Shown: piece after piece, positions 36,639 to 48,446 of the stretch | How positions within the stretch are numbered: position 1 is the stretch's first letter | How the letters are laid out: the number at the start of each line of letters is the position of its first letter | From: Aspergillus flavus | Taxonomy: Eukaryota; Ascomycota; Eurotiomycetes; Eurotiales; Aspergillaceae | DNA: 64,000 nucleotides | NCBI RefSeq assembly: GCF_009017415.1 | Contig: NC_092408.1 | Span: 3,224,001 to 3,288,000 of the forward strand | Direction: 5' to 3' | Program-made: the position numbers and the translations under genes | The notes under the pieces: model-generated | Told to the model about the DNA's origin: nothing | Seen by the model: only the letters and a program-made list of their open reading frames with translations | Database searches by the model: none

Positions 36639-37949
36639 TTATTTCAGTGGTCTACCTTGATCCGACGAAATGAATTCGAAATCTTCTGCTTTGACATTGG
36701 AGAATTCGAGAATCTCATGCTCCCTATGTCGGTTGCATAGGAGGGTGGCAGCAAAAGTAGATTATCCGTCGTAATTCGAAATATTGGTACGGACGGGGGT
36801 TGGGGCAATGAATCGAGACATTATGGTATCGTTGAGGCAAAAGTTTGAAGGGAACTCTGAGAAGTTTGAGGTCAAAGCACCATCGTGTCGTATTGAGGTC
36901 CATAACGGAATATTCACAGTACAAGATGCTCTCGAAGGCGGCTGCTTCAACAGATGACCCTTGAGGATATTTAGATATCACCGGAGAGGGATATCTCTAG
37001 GCCCAACCCGTAGACTTTGAGTCTCCAATATACTTGGGAGCCTGTAGCAATCAAGCACCGCGCGACAGTACACCCAGATCGCCAGAAAGAGAATTAGTAC
37101 TATGTAGAGAGATAACCTAAGGGAGGAGCGTACCCAAGTAGAAGTAAAACGTGCCGAATTCAATCGACTCTAGCATTCGAGCCGTGATAAGGCTCCATCG
37201 GGTGAAGGACCTGGACATATTCACAGGGAGGCCCAGTGAAAGAGACCTCGTTATCACTAAGGTCGATCTATTGAATAGGATTAGCTAATAGGTTTTGGGC
37301 TGTTAGGACGTCTTGAATTGGGTTCCACATGGTGCTTCTGCATTATCCTCGAATACAGCCTCAGACCTGGCTCTTCCCGAGTCGTTGACGACCGAGTATG
37401 TATATAAAATATATACACACATAGATACATACAGCTCGCATTAATTCTCCTAGCTAGATACAGGCGGTACTATCATGGTGTGGGTACCGTAGATAATCAT
37501 CATTCTATCTAAGGCTAGCTTTCCCATGCCTCGCCCATGTGATCCAATTATGTGTTAACGTCTTGCTTAAGAATCTTAGAATTGATGCTAAGAACAGTGG
37601 AATCTCCTACTAATGATTGGGAGAACGGAGAAGGAAACCGATAACACCCATCACTCAGCCCGCACACGACTCAAATCCTACTCAGGCAACTCGCAGTCCG
37701 CGGGACCAAGAGGCGTCCAGGGCAGTACAAGGAGTAATAGGACTATCCTTTGTCTACTCCTACCATTTTATTTATTGCTTCCCAGTGGCTGGCAGTCTGG
37801 GCTAGCTCTGAAGGTTGAACTCCCAAGCTTGGTTGATCCATCAACCAAGCAGTATCTTGTGTTTCATTTCTATACATTCACTTCAAGATCAACAGTGAAA
37901 ACTTCTTCCTCCATCCTCTGGCTTCTTTACCTTCATCCCCTGGCTTCAT
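36639..37949. other. Relic-rich intergenic DNA
   Basis: AT-rich spacer between two pseudogenes. A minus-strand frame at 36981-36724 (reading MISKYPQGSSVEAAAFESIL) may be more of the neighbouring broken gene, but I cannot confirm it. Confidence 0.4.
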
Positions 37950-39200
37950 ATTCCCTACCTTCCTGAATAAAAGGCCAGGCATGGAACAGATTTCTCTAAA
38001 GCCACGGCAAGTCAATGGCCTAGCATGGGCAATCAGCCAGGAGACATCAAGTATAAAGGGGGGTATAATAGGAGATTGGTGTGGACTAGACAAGACCCTC
38101 CTAGCTCTCTCTCTAGTATATATATGACTAGAGAGCGAAATAACAAGCCTACACTGATCCTATGCCCTGTGGGGTTCTGCAGAACTGGATCAATACGGTA
38201 CGGATGGTGTTGGGGCCTTTGTTGGGCCTGAAAGTCTTCTATGGCTCTTCAGTGCATACCGGAGATCAGATACGCTAGGATTTGACTATTAACAATGTCA
38301 ACGAATTGATTGCATTCTTAGATAAATGCGATTTCGAAGACCCCTCTACCGGCACAACAGTTGTACGTTCAACTTATTCTACTTTTACAAAGAGACCCCT
38401 TGTGCCCTTGAACACGAATGAAGATAATGAGAAGGACTCTAATATTAATATGACTCAGAAATCAGATGCAGGTCATTATCACAAGACAAATTTAACCGTG
38501 TGATCTGTGACGAGGGATATGCCGTCAAGACAATTAGGGCTAAAGTACATACATCAATCAGTCGCAACCCTCAGAGCCACATATAAGTGGTTTCTTTCCG
38601 CAACACCTATGTCGTTTTGGCGACGCTGTGTCAATGGACTCGAAAGGCAAAAAAAAAAAAAAAAATAATTATCATTGGAGATGACATTCCGCCTGGACGG
38701 ATCATGACCATTGATCTCAAGTTGCCAACAAAGATACAGTCGCGGCACGATCTTGCATATAGTGCACTTATTCCCTTGCTGAAAAAGGGTGAGAAGAATT
38801 CTGAGGGCACCGATAACATTCAGGGAGTCGCTGGCAAAATAGACTGGAGCATCTTCCGGATTCTTACACATCTGGCATTCTCGCCAATGCTATACGACTT
38901 TATAACGTCGGTGGCTAAGGAGAAGGGGTTTTCTGCCTACATAGCAAAGCACCTAGAACGTCCTGACCTTGGCTTTTCATTCTTCTACGCATATACACGA
39001 AAAGACACCCGAGTACTGGTGCCTCCAACTAGAGTTGGACAGGCGATCTACCTTGCCTCAGAATCCGCAAAGCTTCGCTACCTGGCCCGCCTTTTCGAAA
39101 AAGAAGGTCTTCGCTCTTTCTATACCATATGTTGTTATCCGATCCCCGATGACAGCTGATCAGCGGAACGAGGCAGTTGCAGCATTCTCTGCGTCTATCT
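37950..39200 (+). pseudogene. Decayed SNF2/helicase-like gene
   Basis: Helicase motifs appear in order on the plus strand but in changing frames. PRQVNGLAWAISQE and KGGIIGDWCGLDKTLLALSL (Walker A with Gly to Asp) lead into a TGA at 38125-38127. KPTLILCPVG shifts frame near 38173 into LQNWINTVRMVLGPLLGLKV, which meets TAG at 38276-38278. It continues as DLTINNVNELIAFLDKCDF. FNRVICDEGYAVKTIR (motif II) is in another frame at 38491. One extra base near 38560 shifts to VATLRATYKWFLSATPM (motif III). A run of 17 A at 38649-38665 comes next. SAKLRYLARLFEKEG and MTADQRNEAVAAFS (start of the second RecA lobe) follow in yet other frames. The C-terminal motifs V and VI are absent. It differs from the intact ERCC6L2-like gene nearby. 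Confidence 0.8.
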
Positions 39201-39832
39201 TAACCTCATCTACCCGCAGCGGGTATGGGGAGGGGAGGGGAGGGTACTTCACTCTAGTATATAATATATTTTATGATGTTTACAGCCTTTCAATATCTAT
39301 TATATAAAGTAATGTATTTTCGGGGTCGTGTTAAAAGGCCCGCTAAATAGCTAGAAGAACCCACTTTCCGGGCCAGAGCGAATCCCCTATCAACAAATCT
39401 GCTCAATTCCGCGCGCAACATAGCCTTCTGATTGGCCACTGCAGGGATCGTATAGTATGGGAGGTTTACTCCTCTCGTATTATCACTGCAGCGTTGGCCC
39501 ATTTTCTTGTCTGCCCAAGACATCAATGAGGCCATTCGAGCAGGAATGGCATCCTGTAACATGGCGGATCCAATTCAACGAAAATCCTGCCTTATGACTA
39601 TTCTGATACCCTTCCATAATGGCCCTGCCCTGCCGTCTGATAAAGGATTCATTTCCTTTTTCTTCTCTTCTTTCTTTTGTTCTCTCTTCGTATTTCTAAA
39701 ACCCAAGTCCAGTTCAGTAGAATTGTTCAGCACTGCCGTGACTGGGTATCCAGTACTACCCGCGAGTTGACTGACTTCTTCAATCCCCAGATCTTTTCCT
39801 TCTCAGACCCTCCACAAATAATATAAACCATC
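39201..39832. other. Intergenic, upstream of the copper transporter
   Basis: End of the relic island and promoter side of the ctr gene. A 90-codon minus-strand frame at 39562-39290 (LPYYTIPAVANQKAMLRAEL) could be another gene remnant but I recognise no family. Confidence 0.4.
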
Positions 39833-40650
39833 ATGGTAGCCCACGGCGACATGATGATGGACATGTCCATGGCCACAGCAACATCCACAGGAGCCATGAG
39901 CTCGAGTACGGCCTCCCACTCAATGAGCATGGGAGGTATGCACGGCGGCTCAAACAGCTGCAAGATCTCAGTACGTTAACTATCCACCGAAGTCCCTAAT
40001 AATCACATAGAAACCCCAAACAGCGAACAGAAAACTAACAAAGAAATCCAGATGTTATGGAACTGGACCGTCAAAGACGCCTGTAAGGACTCCAAGATGA
40101 ACAAGAAGCCCTAACCCCCAAACAAAAACCATCAATCCACCAACAAACCACCCACTAACCCAAACCAAAAGGCTTCCTCTCCAAACAATGGCACATAACC
40201 TCCAACGGCATGTTCGCCGGCTCCTGCATAGGCGTCATCCTCCTAGTAATCTGTCTCGAATTCCTCCGTCGCGTTGGCCGCGAATACGACGCCTTCATCC
40301 TCCGTCGCGCCCGTCTCAGAGCCCAATACCTCACCGTGCAATCCCAACCCTCAACCCCAGCCGCAGCCTCAGACGCGGAAGATGTCGCCACAGGCACAAA
40401 AGCCTCTTCATCTGCGCAGCCTTCCGCGGGAAAGGCACCCAATTGTCCGGCCGCTGATGTCCCCGTCCGACCTACTCTCGTTGAACAGCTGATCCGCGCC
40501 CTCATGCATATGTTGCAGTTTGCTGTGGCGTATTTTATCATGCTGCTTGCTATGTACTTTAATGGGTACATTATTATTTGTATCTTTATTGGGGCGTTTT
40601 TGGGTTCGTTTTTGTTTACTTGGGAGCCGTTGCAGTTGGGGAAGGAGTAG
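39833..40650 (+). CDS. ctrC: Ctr-type copper transporter
   Basis: Exons 39833..39970, 40052..40082 (31 nt) and 40172..40650 give 215 aa. The N-terminus is Met/His-rich (HGDMMMDMSMA, HSMSMGGMHGG), the usual extracellular copper-collecting segment, and MLWNWTV leads into TM1 (GMFAGSCIGVILLVICLEFL). TM2 carries the MxxxM copper gate (MLLAM in AYFIMLLAMYFNGY) and TM3 the GxxxG packing motif (GAFLG). Ctr proteins work as trimers for Cu(I) uptake or vacuolar release. The cytosolic loop is Ser/Ala/Pro-rich. The symbol follows the A. fumigatus gene I recall next to hmg1; a vacuolar Ctr2-like role is also possible. Confidence 0.85.
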
Positions 40651-41567
40651 GTTGGCCCCTTTTTCTTTTCTTTCTGTCTTTCTTTCTTTGTGCCCTTTGT
40701 GTCCTTTACCTCCGTTTTATATCCTCTTTCAGTATGTGGCTTGTGGGATGTATGCTGATAATGTCTACAGGAATGATGCCCTCGCTGTGACGAAATGCTG
40801 TGGATGATTTAGTGTGGTGCGAGGAAATGCTGGTTTTGAATGTCGTTCTGCTTCTGATATCCATTTACCTATACAGATATTCGATGTATGGTGATGCTAA
40901 TGACAGGGTTTCTCTTTTTGCTACATGTCTATCAAGTGTGTCTTCATGCCTATGGTACAATTGAATCTACCACTTTTCACGAGATCCCTGTTCAGCTCCG
41001 GTATAGCTTGGGTAGACTAGATCCATATAGATGAAAGTCTGCGGTAGTACGCTGCGTAGTATTCGAGTTGGAGAGATGCTTGAATCTAGATAAGTGTTCC
41101 TGACAACCTGGGAAGAATGTGAGACGTCCTGGTTATATAACCTAACCAGGGTGTATCAAACAAGGTTGAATGACTTAGGGCTGCGGCGGACCAGGGATAC
41201 GATTACGAGGGTTAAGTCAGAACCCCACCATGGCGAGCGGGGTTCCCTTTCGCGTCTACTAACTTGGGCCAGGCAACCAGAATTTTGACATATTTGTATA
41301 CTAGCAATACTCATTATTGATTGCACCATAAATCTAAATTGAAGGGGAAGAATAGGTCATGAAGATGATGAAGGTTGGCAATATGTCGATAGACACTCTA
41401 GATTACACCGCGCAAGGAAAACAGGATACCACCGTTACCCCGTAGCACACTCAAGGGAAACGAAAAAGCCACAGGCCGTTTTTAATCCATCCCATAAGGT
41501 CAGGCATTCAAGGTCAGCACTTTTCCTCTCACAAATTGGCTTCCTTATTGTCCTCCTCTTGACATAT
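40651..41567. other. Convergent 3' spacer (ctrC / cyclophilin)
   Basis: 917 bp between the two stop codons, presumably both 3' UTRs. Short open frames only. Confidence 0.5.
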
Positions 41568-42530
41568 TTACAGCTCACCACAGTCAACGATGGTGGGCTT
41601 GACGTTAGAGCGGAGAGCTCCAGAGTTGCTGCCAAGGGCCTCAATCTCCTTGACAACATTCATGGACTCCGCATCGGCAACCTCGCCGAAGACAACGTGC
41701 TTGCCATCGAGCCAGGAGGTCACAACGGTGGTGATGAAGAACTGGGAGCCGTTGCTATATGGAGAATTAGTGACTACCAAAGCTAATGGACATGAGCTAA
41801 AGACAACTTACGTGTTGGGGCCAGCGTTGGCCATGGAAAGAAGACCGGGCTTGTCGTGCTTGAACTTGAAGTTCTCATCAGGGAACTTCTCACCGTAGAT
41901 GGACTTACCACCAGTGCCCTGTGAACTGTTAGTTGGCATCAACTCCAAACTGGGGCAGATACGGCCGCAAAAAGAGCGTATACTTACGTTGCCACGGGTG
42001 AAGTCACCTCCCTGGAGCATAAAACTGGGGATGACACGGTGGAAGGTGGAGCCCTTGTAACCAAAGCCGTGTTTCCCGGTGCAAAGCTCACGGAAGTTCT
42101 TAGAGGTCTTGGGGACGTCATCCTCGTAGAGGTTGAAGTTGATGCGGCCAACCTTCTCTATACGCAACAGTCATCGTCAGTAAGTGTTGAGAATGAGATG
42201 GGATTATAGAGAGGGATTGGGGGGTGAAAAGTGCATTCCCTGGGTTCACGGCATCCCAGACGTAGACGAGGCCAGATGGGAGAGGGGTAAATTCAAATTT
42301 CCCACAAGGCACCATAACAGCAGCGAAGGAGAGCAGGGAGACTTACTGGCGCTGGTGCCCACAGGGGCGTACTCAACATCAAAGAATGCCTTGGTGTTTA
42401 CCATTGTTGCGGTTGTTTGATGAAATTGACGAAGAGAGAGGAAAGAGGACTGATTGCAATTGAAGAGAGGACGAGAAGCGAAAGACGAGCAAAGTGGGGT
42501 TGTTGTTGACTTCAGGCTTCGGGAGAACAT
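41568..42530 (-). CDS. cypA: Cyclophilin (peptidyl-prolyl isomerase), mitochondrial and cytosolic forms
   Basis: Exons 42530..42347, 42157..41988, 41918..41812 and 41754..41568 give 215 aa from the first ATG. The first 42 residues are basic and Ser/Thr-rich with no acids ([20 protein letters not shown]), a mitochondrial presequence with a probable cut near RQF. A second in-frame ATG at 42404 ([12 protein letters not shown]) gives a 173-aa cytosolic form. All cyclosporin-site residues are present: [32 protein letters not shown] and [12 protein letters not shown]. In Neurospora one cyclophilin gene is known to make both forms. The introns are regular GT-AG with in-frame joins. Confidence 0.93.
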
Positions 42531-43749
42531 TGTTGCTGGAGGGGCACAAGCGGGACAACACGGACAAGGAAATTCTGCGGGGCCCAGAAACCACTCCGTT
42601 AGCCGATACGCGCCAAACATGCAACCCAGCCCGGTGTGGTGGCCTCAGGCCGCCATATGGTTGGTTGGCCTCTCCCTTAGCCTGGGGGTGGACTTTGGGC
42701 TAAGGGATTGGAAAGGAACAGCATTGGATGGAAGCAACCAGACCCAACGCCGTGGCCAATTCATCTCACCGGGACTTTAGGTAATCTTTTCTACTTACAG
42801 TTCAGATATACAAGGCAAACTGCGACAAATTAACACGGACGAGTTGCGGGTGCGTGGTTGCGTGGAAAGCAATGGAACCAGAGTGGTTAAGGAAAAATAT
42901 CCAAGCAAAGAAAGCTCCCGGAAGCTCTGGATTATATAATCCTCAATTGCAGGCTTCGAGAACTTCCAAGACTCTAATGGAAAAATCTTTGGTCCGGAAG
43001 CTAAGCTACAGCTCCGTTGAGATCACGTGAAGAGACAGGCATACCGCTACTCCGTACAGTCCACACTATTGGGTCATTGCATGCCACTCGAACGTAACAC
43101 AGTCCCACACACTTGGCTGATCTCCTTCAAAACCTGGACCTATTCCCAACCAGTGGCCTGATACGATAATAGATCCTATAACAATGGAAGTGGAACAAGA
43201 TTGCTTGCTAGATTGCTATGGTCGAAACCCCTTAGACAACACTTGTGCTGTCCGGCAAAGATGAGTAAAAAGAGAAAACATGAGGATCAAAGAATAATAG
43301 CAAGAAGCAGAAGACGTTGAGAAAGTCAGAGCGCTAATCGAGCAATAGTGGCACAGAAGTGAGCCAATGGTACATAATGAACACAGAAGGGTAGAACAAA
43401 GGTAAGCTAAAATAAAATAAAATAGAGTACAAAAATTCCATATAGCATTAATATGATAAGAAAAAAAGAAGGTCATAATACCACCCAGTTCAACACTCAT
43501 TTCACATGGTTGCTCGTGGTCATGCATGATAACTGCAAGAAAGAAGCTGCAAAATCAACAGTTGTGAGGGCGCGGTCAAATCAAGATAATGTACGCAGCT
43601 TGGTTGGGCTGTCGCGGATGAAGTGAAGATATAGATAGAAGGGTGAAAAGGAAGAGAAGATGAAACAGAAAGAACAACAAGAGGAAGAAGAACGTTGAAC
43701 GAGAAGAAAGTGCTAAAGCCCCCCAAGACTGAATATGAAGGATGCACGA
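42531..43749. promoter_or_regulatory. Upstream region of the cyclophilin gene
   Basis: 1.2 kb between the SpaA stop codon and the cyclophilin start. It contains a TACTCCGTA 9-mer at 43048-43056 and an A-rich stretch at 43250-43470. No gene recognised. Confidence 0.5.
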
Positions 43750-46597
43750 CTAGCGGAAGTCATCCTCGGATTCCTCTTGATCCACCGGATCTAGTCGTTG
43801 AACCAGCTCCTTTGTCTCCCTGGCGACCTCAAAAGCTATAGGTGGGAGTTTGTTTATAATGACCTGAACCTGTTCGGCGCTAGTAGCTTCCTCGCCCTCA
43901 GTTGCTGTCCCCATTAAACGGGCCCTATACTGGTCCAATTTCTCAATGATTGGCCCAGCGCGCTGTCGAAGCACCGGGTTGGCCTCCGGTTTATGGATGA
44001 AATGCTCCGTGGATGAGGAGACGTTGGTAACGATGGAAGAGATGGCAGAAACGTGGGTGCGTATGGTGGTCAGGCCATCCTCAGCGCGGATACTGGCAAC
44101 AAGAGCTTGAATTGATTGAACCAGTCCTTCTGTCTGGTCTTCGACGTAAAGCTGCAGACAATATTAGGCATTACACTGTAAATGGTATAATCGGAGGTAT
44201 ACTGACCTTGAGCTCCTGAAGCTCGTGATCTCTAGAGGGTCCGGGGTAGCTGGTCTTAGTGGCTGCTGTCATTCCATTGGCAGCATGAGACTCCGTATGG
44301 TTACGAGAGTGATTAGATGGAGGACTCATGGCGCTGTAGACAGACCCATTGTTACTGAACCTGCCATGGCTCGGCGCAACACTAAAGTAATCGGGGGATT
44401 TCATGTGAGCCAGCTGTTCCTCATCGTCCTCGTTAAGGTCGCCTGCTGGGGAAGGTTGGATCTTGACAAGGCGGATGAGCTCAACAACAGCAGTTGATAG
44501 ATGCGACGCAGCGGCATCCAGAAGAGAGACTGGCGAGAGACCGCATGAGCTAGCGAAGTTCTTAGATGCAGTTATAAGATTATTCGCCGTCGCAGAGACT
44601 CTCCGAGTAGCCTTGGTGTGGGAAGCTGACAAGCTATCTTCGCGATCAGAAGCCACTTCGACGTCACGGAGGACATGACGGACGGCGATGACAACTGATT
44701 TAATCTGCTGCATCACCAGATTGTAGTCGTCGAATCGTGCAATCCGAAGTAGTTCATCGATGGAAATCTGGAATTTTGTCACATGAACATCCTTAACAAG
44801 ACCATCTTCTTGCAGAAATGCGTTATCTTTTGCGATCGCGTTGACATCTGAACGGAGTTCTATGCCCGTTGAGGATGCTCGCAGGTGTCGTAACTGGGTC
44901 TTCGCCTTGGCATACCGGCTTTTCCACTGCTTGACCTCCTCTTCTAGTCTGTGAACCTCACTGGACAGCCGCTCTTCGTGTTCCCATCTCGAATGGCTCT
45001 GTTCCGATAAGGCCTTCATTTCCGTGAGAAAGCCAGCTGCTTCTCGCTTCACTTCCTCCGTGACTTGCTGTTGCTCCTGAAGTTCGGCCTGCAAACTTTT
45101 GTGCTTGATTTCAAGGTCAGCAAATCGAGCCTGCAGTTCGGCATCCCCAGCACCCTCTCGGGATGCGCCATCAATTTGACTTCGTAGCTCTCTTTCCATA
45201 GCATCATGCTCCGTCCGAACTTTATCCAGCTCCGTCTGCAATGAACTGTTCAGGTCCTCCGCCTTGGAGATCTTGCTTTCTAGATCCGACTTGAGATCCT
45301 CCCAATCCTTACGTTCAGACTCACCAAGTTGGGCTTTCTTATGCCCTTCCTGGTATTTGGACAGCTCCTCATCTTTTGCCTTTAATAAATCCTCCAGCTC
45401 ATCTACCTTAGTCTGATCGCCATGATGCTTAGAGAGCTCCTCATCCTTTGATTTTAGTAGCTCCTCGAGCTTGTTCACCTTCTCCTGGAGCACTGACACC
45501 TGGGACTGGGTGTCCGCCAACAGCTTTCGTTCACCCTCTCCCAGAGTCGTCGTAGTTCCTCTCCTGCTTTGCAGAACCGCATCCAAGGCGAAAGCATCAC
45601 TCCGCGCGTCATAGTCATCGTCTACACCAGTCATGTCGTCGTCATCCTCCACCATAGTACTTTTATTGGGCACAATCGTGTTGCTCTGGAACGATTTCGC
45701 CATGGGGCCGTGGTCGCCATTGACAGATGGCGGCCCGCCTAGGGATCCTTGCCGGGGAGGAAATACGCCGCTCATAGGGCTGCCGGGAGGACCTCCTGAT
45801 GGGTAACCCCTCCGCGGCGGGCCTCGAGACTGTGAACGAGGCGGAGGGTATCCCCCGGGACCGTACCCATTCGGCGAAGGATAACCGTTCGATGGGTGCC
45901 CACGGAAACTAGGAGCTGGGCTTGCTCTGCGGGATTCTTTCTCCGGAAATTGGGGGAACCGTCGCTCCAACTCAGTGTAGACATCCGTAGCCAGATCTCG
46001 AAAACGGACATGCTGCAGCGACGCTAGTTTTTGGCGAGCCTGGTTGCGCTTTTCATGGAAATCTTGTCGGGGCGGTAAGAATGGAGGGACGTCGGGACGA
46101 GGAGGACGGTTGGGAGAAGGCATGGCTTGTTGCCGTCGACGTAGTTCGTCGTACACGTCAGTGCTCAATTCGTGGAACTGGGTCGCTGATAGTCTGAGTA
46201 ACTTGTCCCTGGCTTTGCTTGGCCTGCCATTTCGGTCCTCTCGATAAGGTGCGCTAAGAAACCTCTTCAAGACAACATAATGATTTCTTAGGATCTCCTC
46301 CATCTGGCGGTATCGCTTACTACGTTGATCCGACAATGTGCCGTCGCTCGACCGCGCCGCGACAGAGGTCGGCGACGGCGGGTTTCCCGAGTCGCTCATC
46401 CGTCCTGACAATGTCCCATTTGGTAACTCAGCGCCATTTGGCCCATTAGCAGCACCTGAAATCGGAGGTGTGGCTAGGTTACCGCGACTCGATAAAGTTG
46501 GCGAGAATGGCCCGTCCGGCTTCTGGTATTGATTGATCCCAGACCAGTCACTACCGTCCACTGAGACAGGCGACATAGTCCCTGAATGACCATTCAT
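43750..46597 (-). CDS. spaA: Polarisome scaffold Spa2 / SpaA
   Basis: Exons 46597..44207 and 44151..43750 give 930 aa. Two Spa2-homology (GIT/SHD) repeats lie at about residues 128-155 and 184-213: KLLRLSATQFHELSTDVYDE and KLASLQHVRFRDLATDVYTE. They are followed by a Pro/Gly-rich linker and an acidic patch (EDDDDMTGVDDDYD). A long coiled coil spans about 345-600, and the C-terminal domain ends EARETKE-like at VARETKELVQRLDP. Spa2 binds MAPK kinases and formin partners and sits at hyphal tips as the polarisome core. The second exon supplies the conserved end domain; the join after HELQELK is phase 0. Confidence 0.92.
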
Positions 46598-48446
46598 AGG
46601 GGGTCACAATGACGGCAGTCGCGTCGCTCCTGCAGCCGCTCGCTCGGGGCAACCCTTCACCTCCTTAGTATAGCGGTCCTGCAGATATGCATTCGAGATC
46701 TCGAGGGATTGCGATCACAAGAGGGCGATAGGCAGAGCCGAATGGCGAAAATAAGGATAATTTAATTGGTGGCTGACGATATCGGGGAGGACTCTTAGGC
46801 TGTCCGGAGAATAACAGCGAATGGTTTTGATAATGTGAAAGCCAATAGACAATGCAACAATAGAGATAAGGACAGTGCGTAGACCGACGGAATTAATGGC
46901 AGAATAGCAGACAGATAACAAAATCCCATAGACGCACACAGCCGGATAGAACAAAAAGGATATATCACATAAAATAAAAATTAAAAAAAGGACAAAAGTT
47001 AAGGGCACGAACGCAGCCAAGTCAACAGCCACAGGAGCAAAGTCCAACGTCCCGAAGTCCAAAGGAGTGGAGGACCGATGGGGACTGGGGACGGGCGGAA
47101 GAAGGGAGAGAACGAGACAACGAGCGTGAGAAACAGACAGACAGACCCAGACCAACATTGAAACGGAAATGATAGTATTTTACACTTAGTACGGCCCGAG
47201 AAAGAGAGTCAGGTATGCGGCACGGGGTGTATGCTACCTTACTGTACTGTAGTAGGTGCCTTAGGTACGGATCGATATGACTATAACCACAACAGAGGAA
47301 GCAAAAGAAGGGATGGATATTAAAACATACGGCTTTACTGTGGTCCTCAGAAATACCTAGATAGGGATACTTTTACGGAGTACATATATGTGAATTGATG
47401 ACCCCTGCTCCATGCATCCCTGCTCCCAAGATAAGCCTTACATAAGACTGTATTCAACCACACCAATACGTACAGTACCGGGCATTACGGAGTACAAGTA
47501 TGTACATCCATTCATCAGCTCGGGCGTAGTTTTAGTTCCACCACCCGCAGGAACAGATCAATTAGTGCCGCTGTGGCGGTGCTCTTGTACGCATCACTTT
47601 TCCCGAATAAATTCACCGCCCTACTCCGTAGAATCCGAGGATTCCTGAGACAACAAGGAAATTCACCGATTGCCAATAAATACTCTGTATCGCCTCTTTC
47701 ATTCCTTCACTTTGGACCACCATGCATTTCTCACTTTGAATACGATTGAGGTTCGAGGTTTACTGGGGGTTTAGTTGTTGAAAGTTGGAGCCTGAGGCGG
47801 GAGTCCAGACCGTGGCTCCAAACTCTGTTCCGCCCAACTAGTTATTTCGCTAGACAACGTGCCCCATACTCCGGATACCTAACCAATACAATACAACTGA
47901 TCTTTAGGGGTTATACATACACTTAGGAGTAGGTATTCACAGGCCCTAGTAGGCATCAAGAGAGGGCTATTATTAACAGTTGTATTCCTTGGGTTAATGT
48001 TCTGTCTATTTCAATATACATACATCTGAGAAGTATCATTTCTTAGCCTTTCCAATTAACATGCCTGGTCGGCTTATCCCTCCTTTGCTTAATCTTTATT
48101 TTTCCCTTTTTCTTTTTCTTTCTTGTTATTGCATTGAAGTCGTTTTTTCTATCATGTTCATTTCCCCTGCGTGCCAAGAATGGCGACGAGCATAATCCCA
48201 TACTCCGCTTATTGGTCGTCACATGGACAGTAACGTTAAAACCGAAAAGCATACAATAGCCTCCAAGGAGTCAAAAGATGCGTGACCCTACACACAAGGG
48301 CCTTTAACCAAGAACCATAGGGTATCATTGAATATACAAGGAATGCGGGGAGGAGAGTCAGGAAGAGGGTCTGCTACATAGCAGCGGGATTGGCGGTAGT
48401 GTGTCACGAGGCAGCGAAAGGAACAAATGGCCACCTAGACCCTCGT
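46598..48446. promoter_or_regulatory. Upstream region of spaA, downstream of hmg1
   Basis: 1.85 kb. Three copies of the 9-mer TACGGAGTA (either strand) lie at 47374, 47486 and 47622. A 147-codon minus-strand frame at 47158-46715 is in the spaA leader region, with no protein resemblance. Confidence 0.5.
47374..47630. repeat. Cluster of TACGGAGTA / TACTCCGTA 9-mers
   Basis: Three exact copies at 47374-47382 (+), 47486-47494 (+) and 47622-47630 (reverse). Others in the window are at 27847-27855 (+), 43048-43056 (reverse) and 53270-53278 (reverse). All six are intergenic. Confidence 0.6.

Noticed and set aside
39290..39562. 90-codon minus-strand frame, possible third relic in the island
   Set aside because: Reads smoothly but I recognise no family; too weak to call.
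46715..47158. 147-codon frame upstream of spaA
   Set aside because: Hydrophobic by composition, no domain; lies in the expected leader/promoter.
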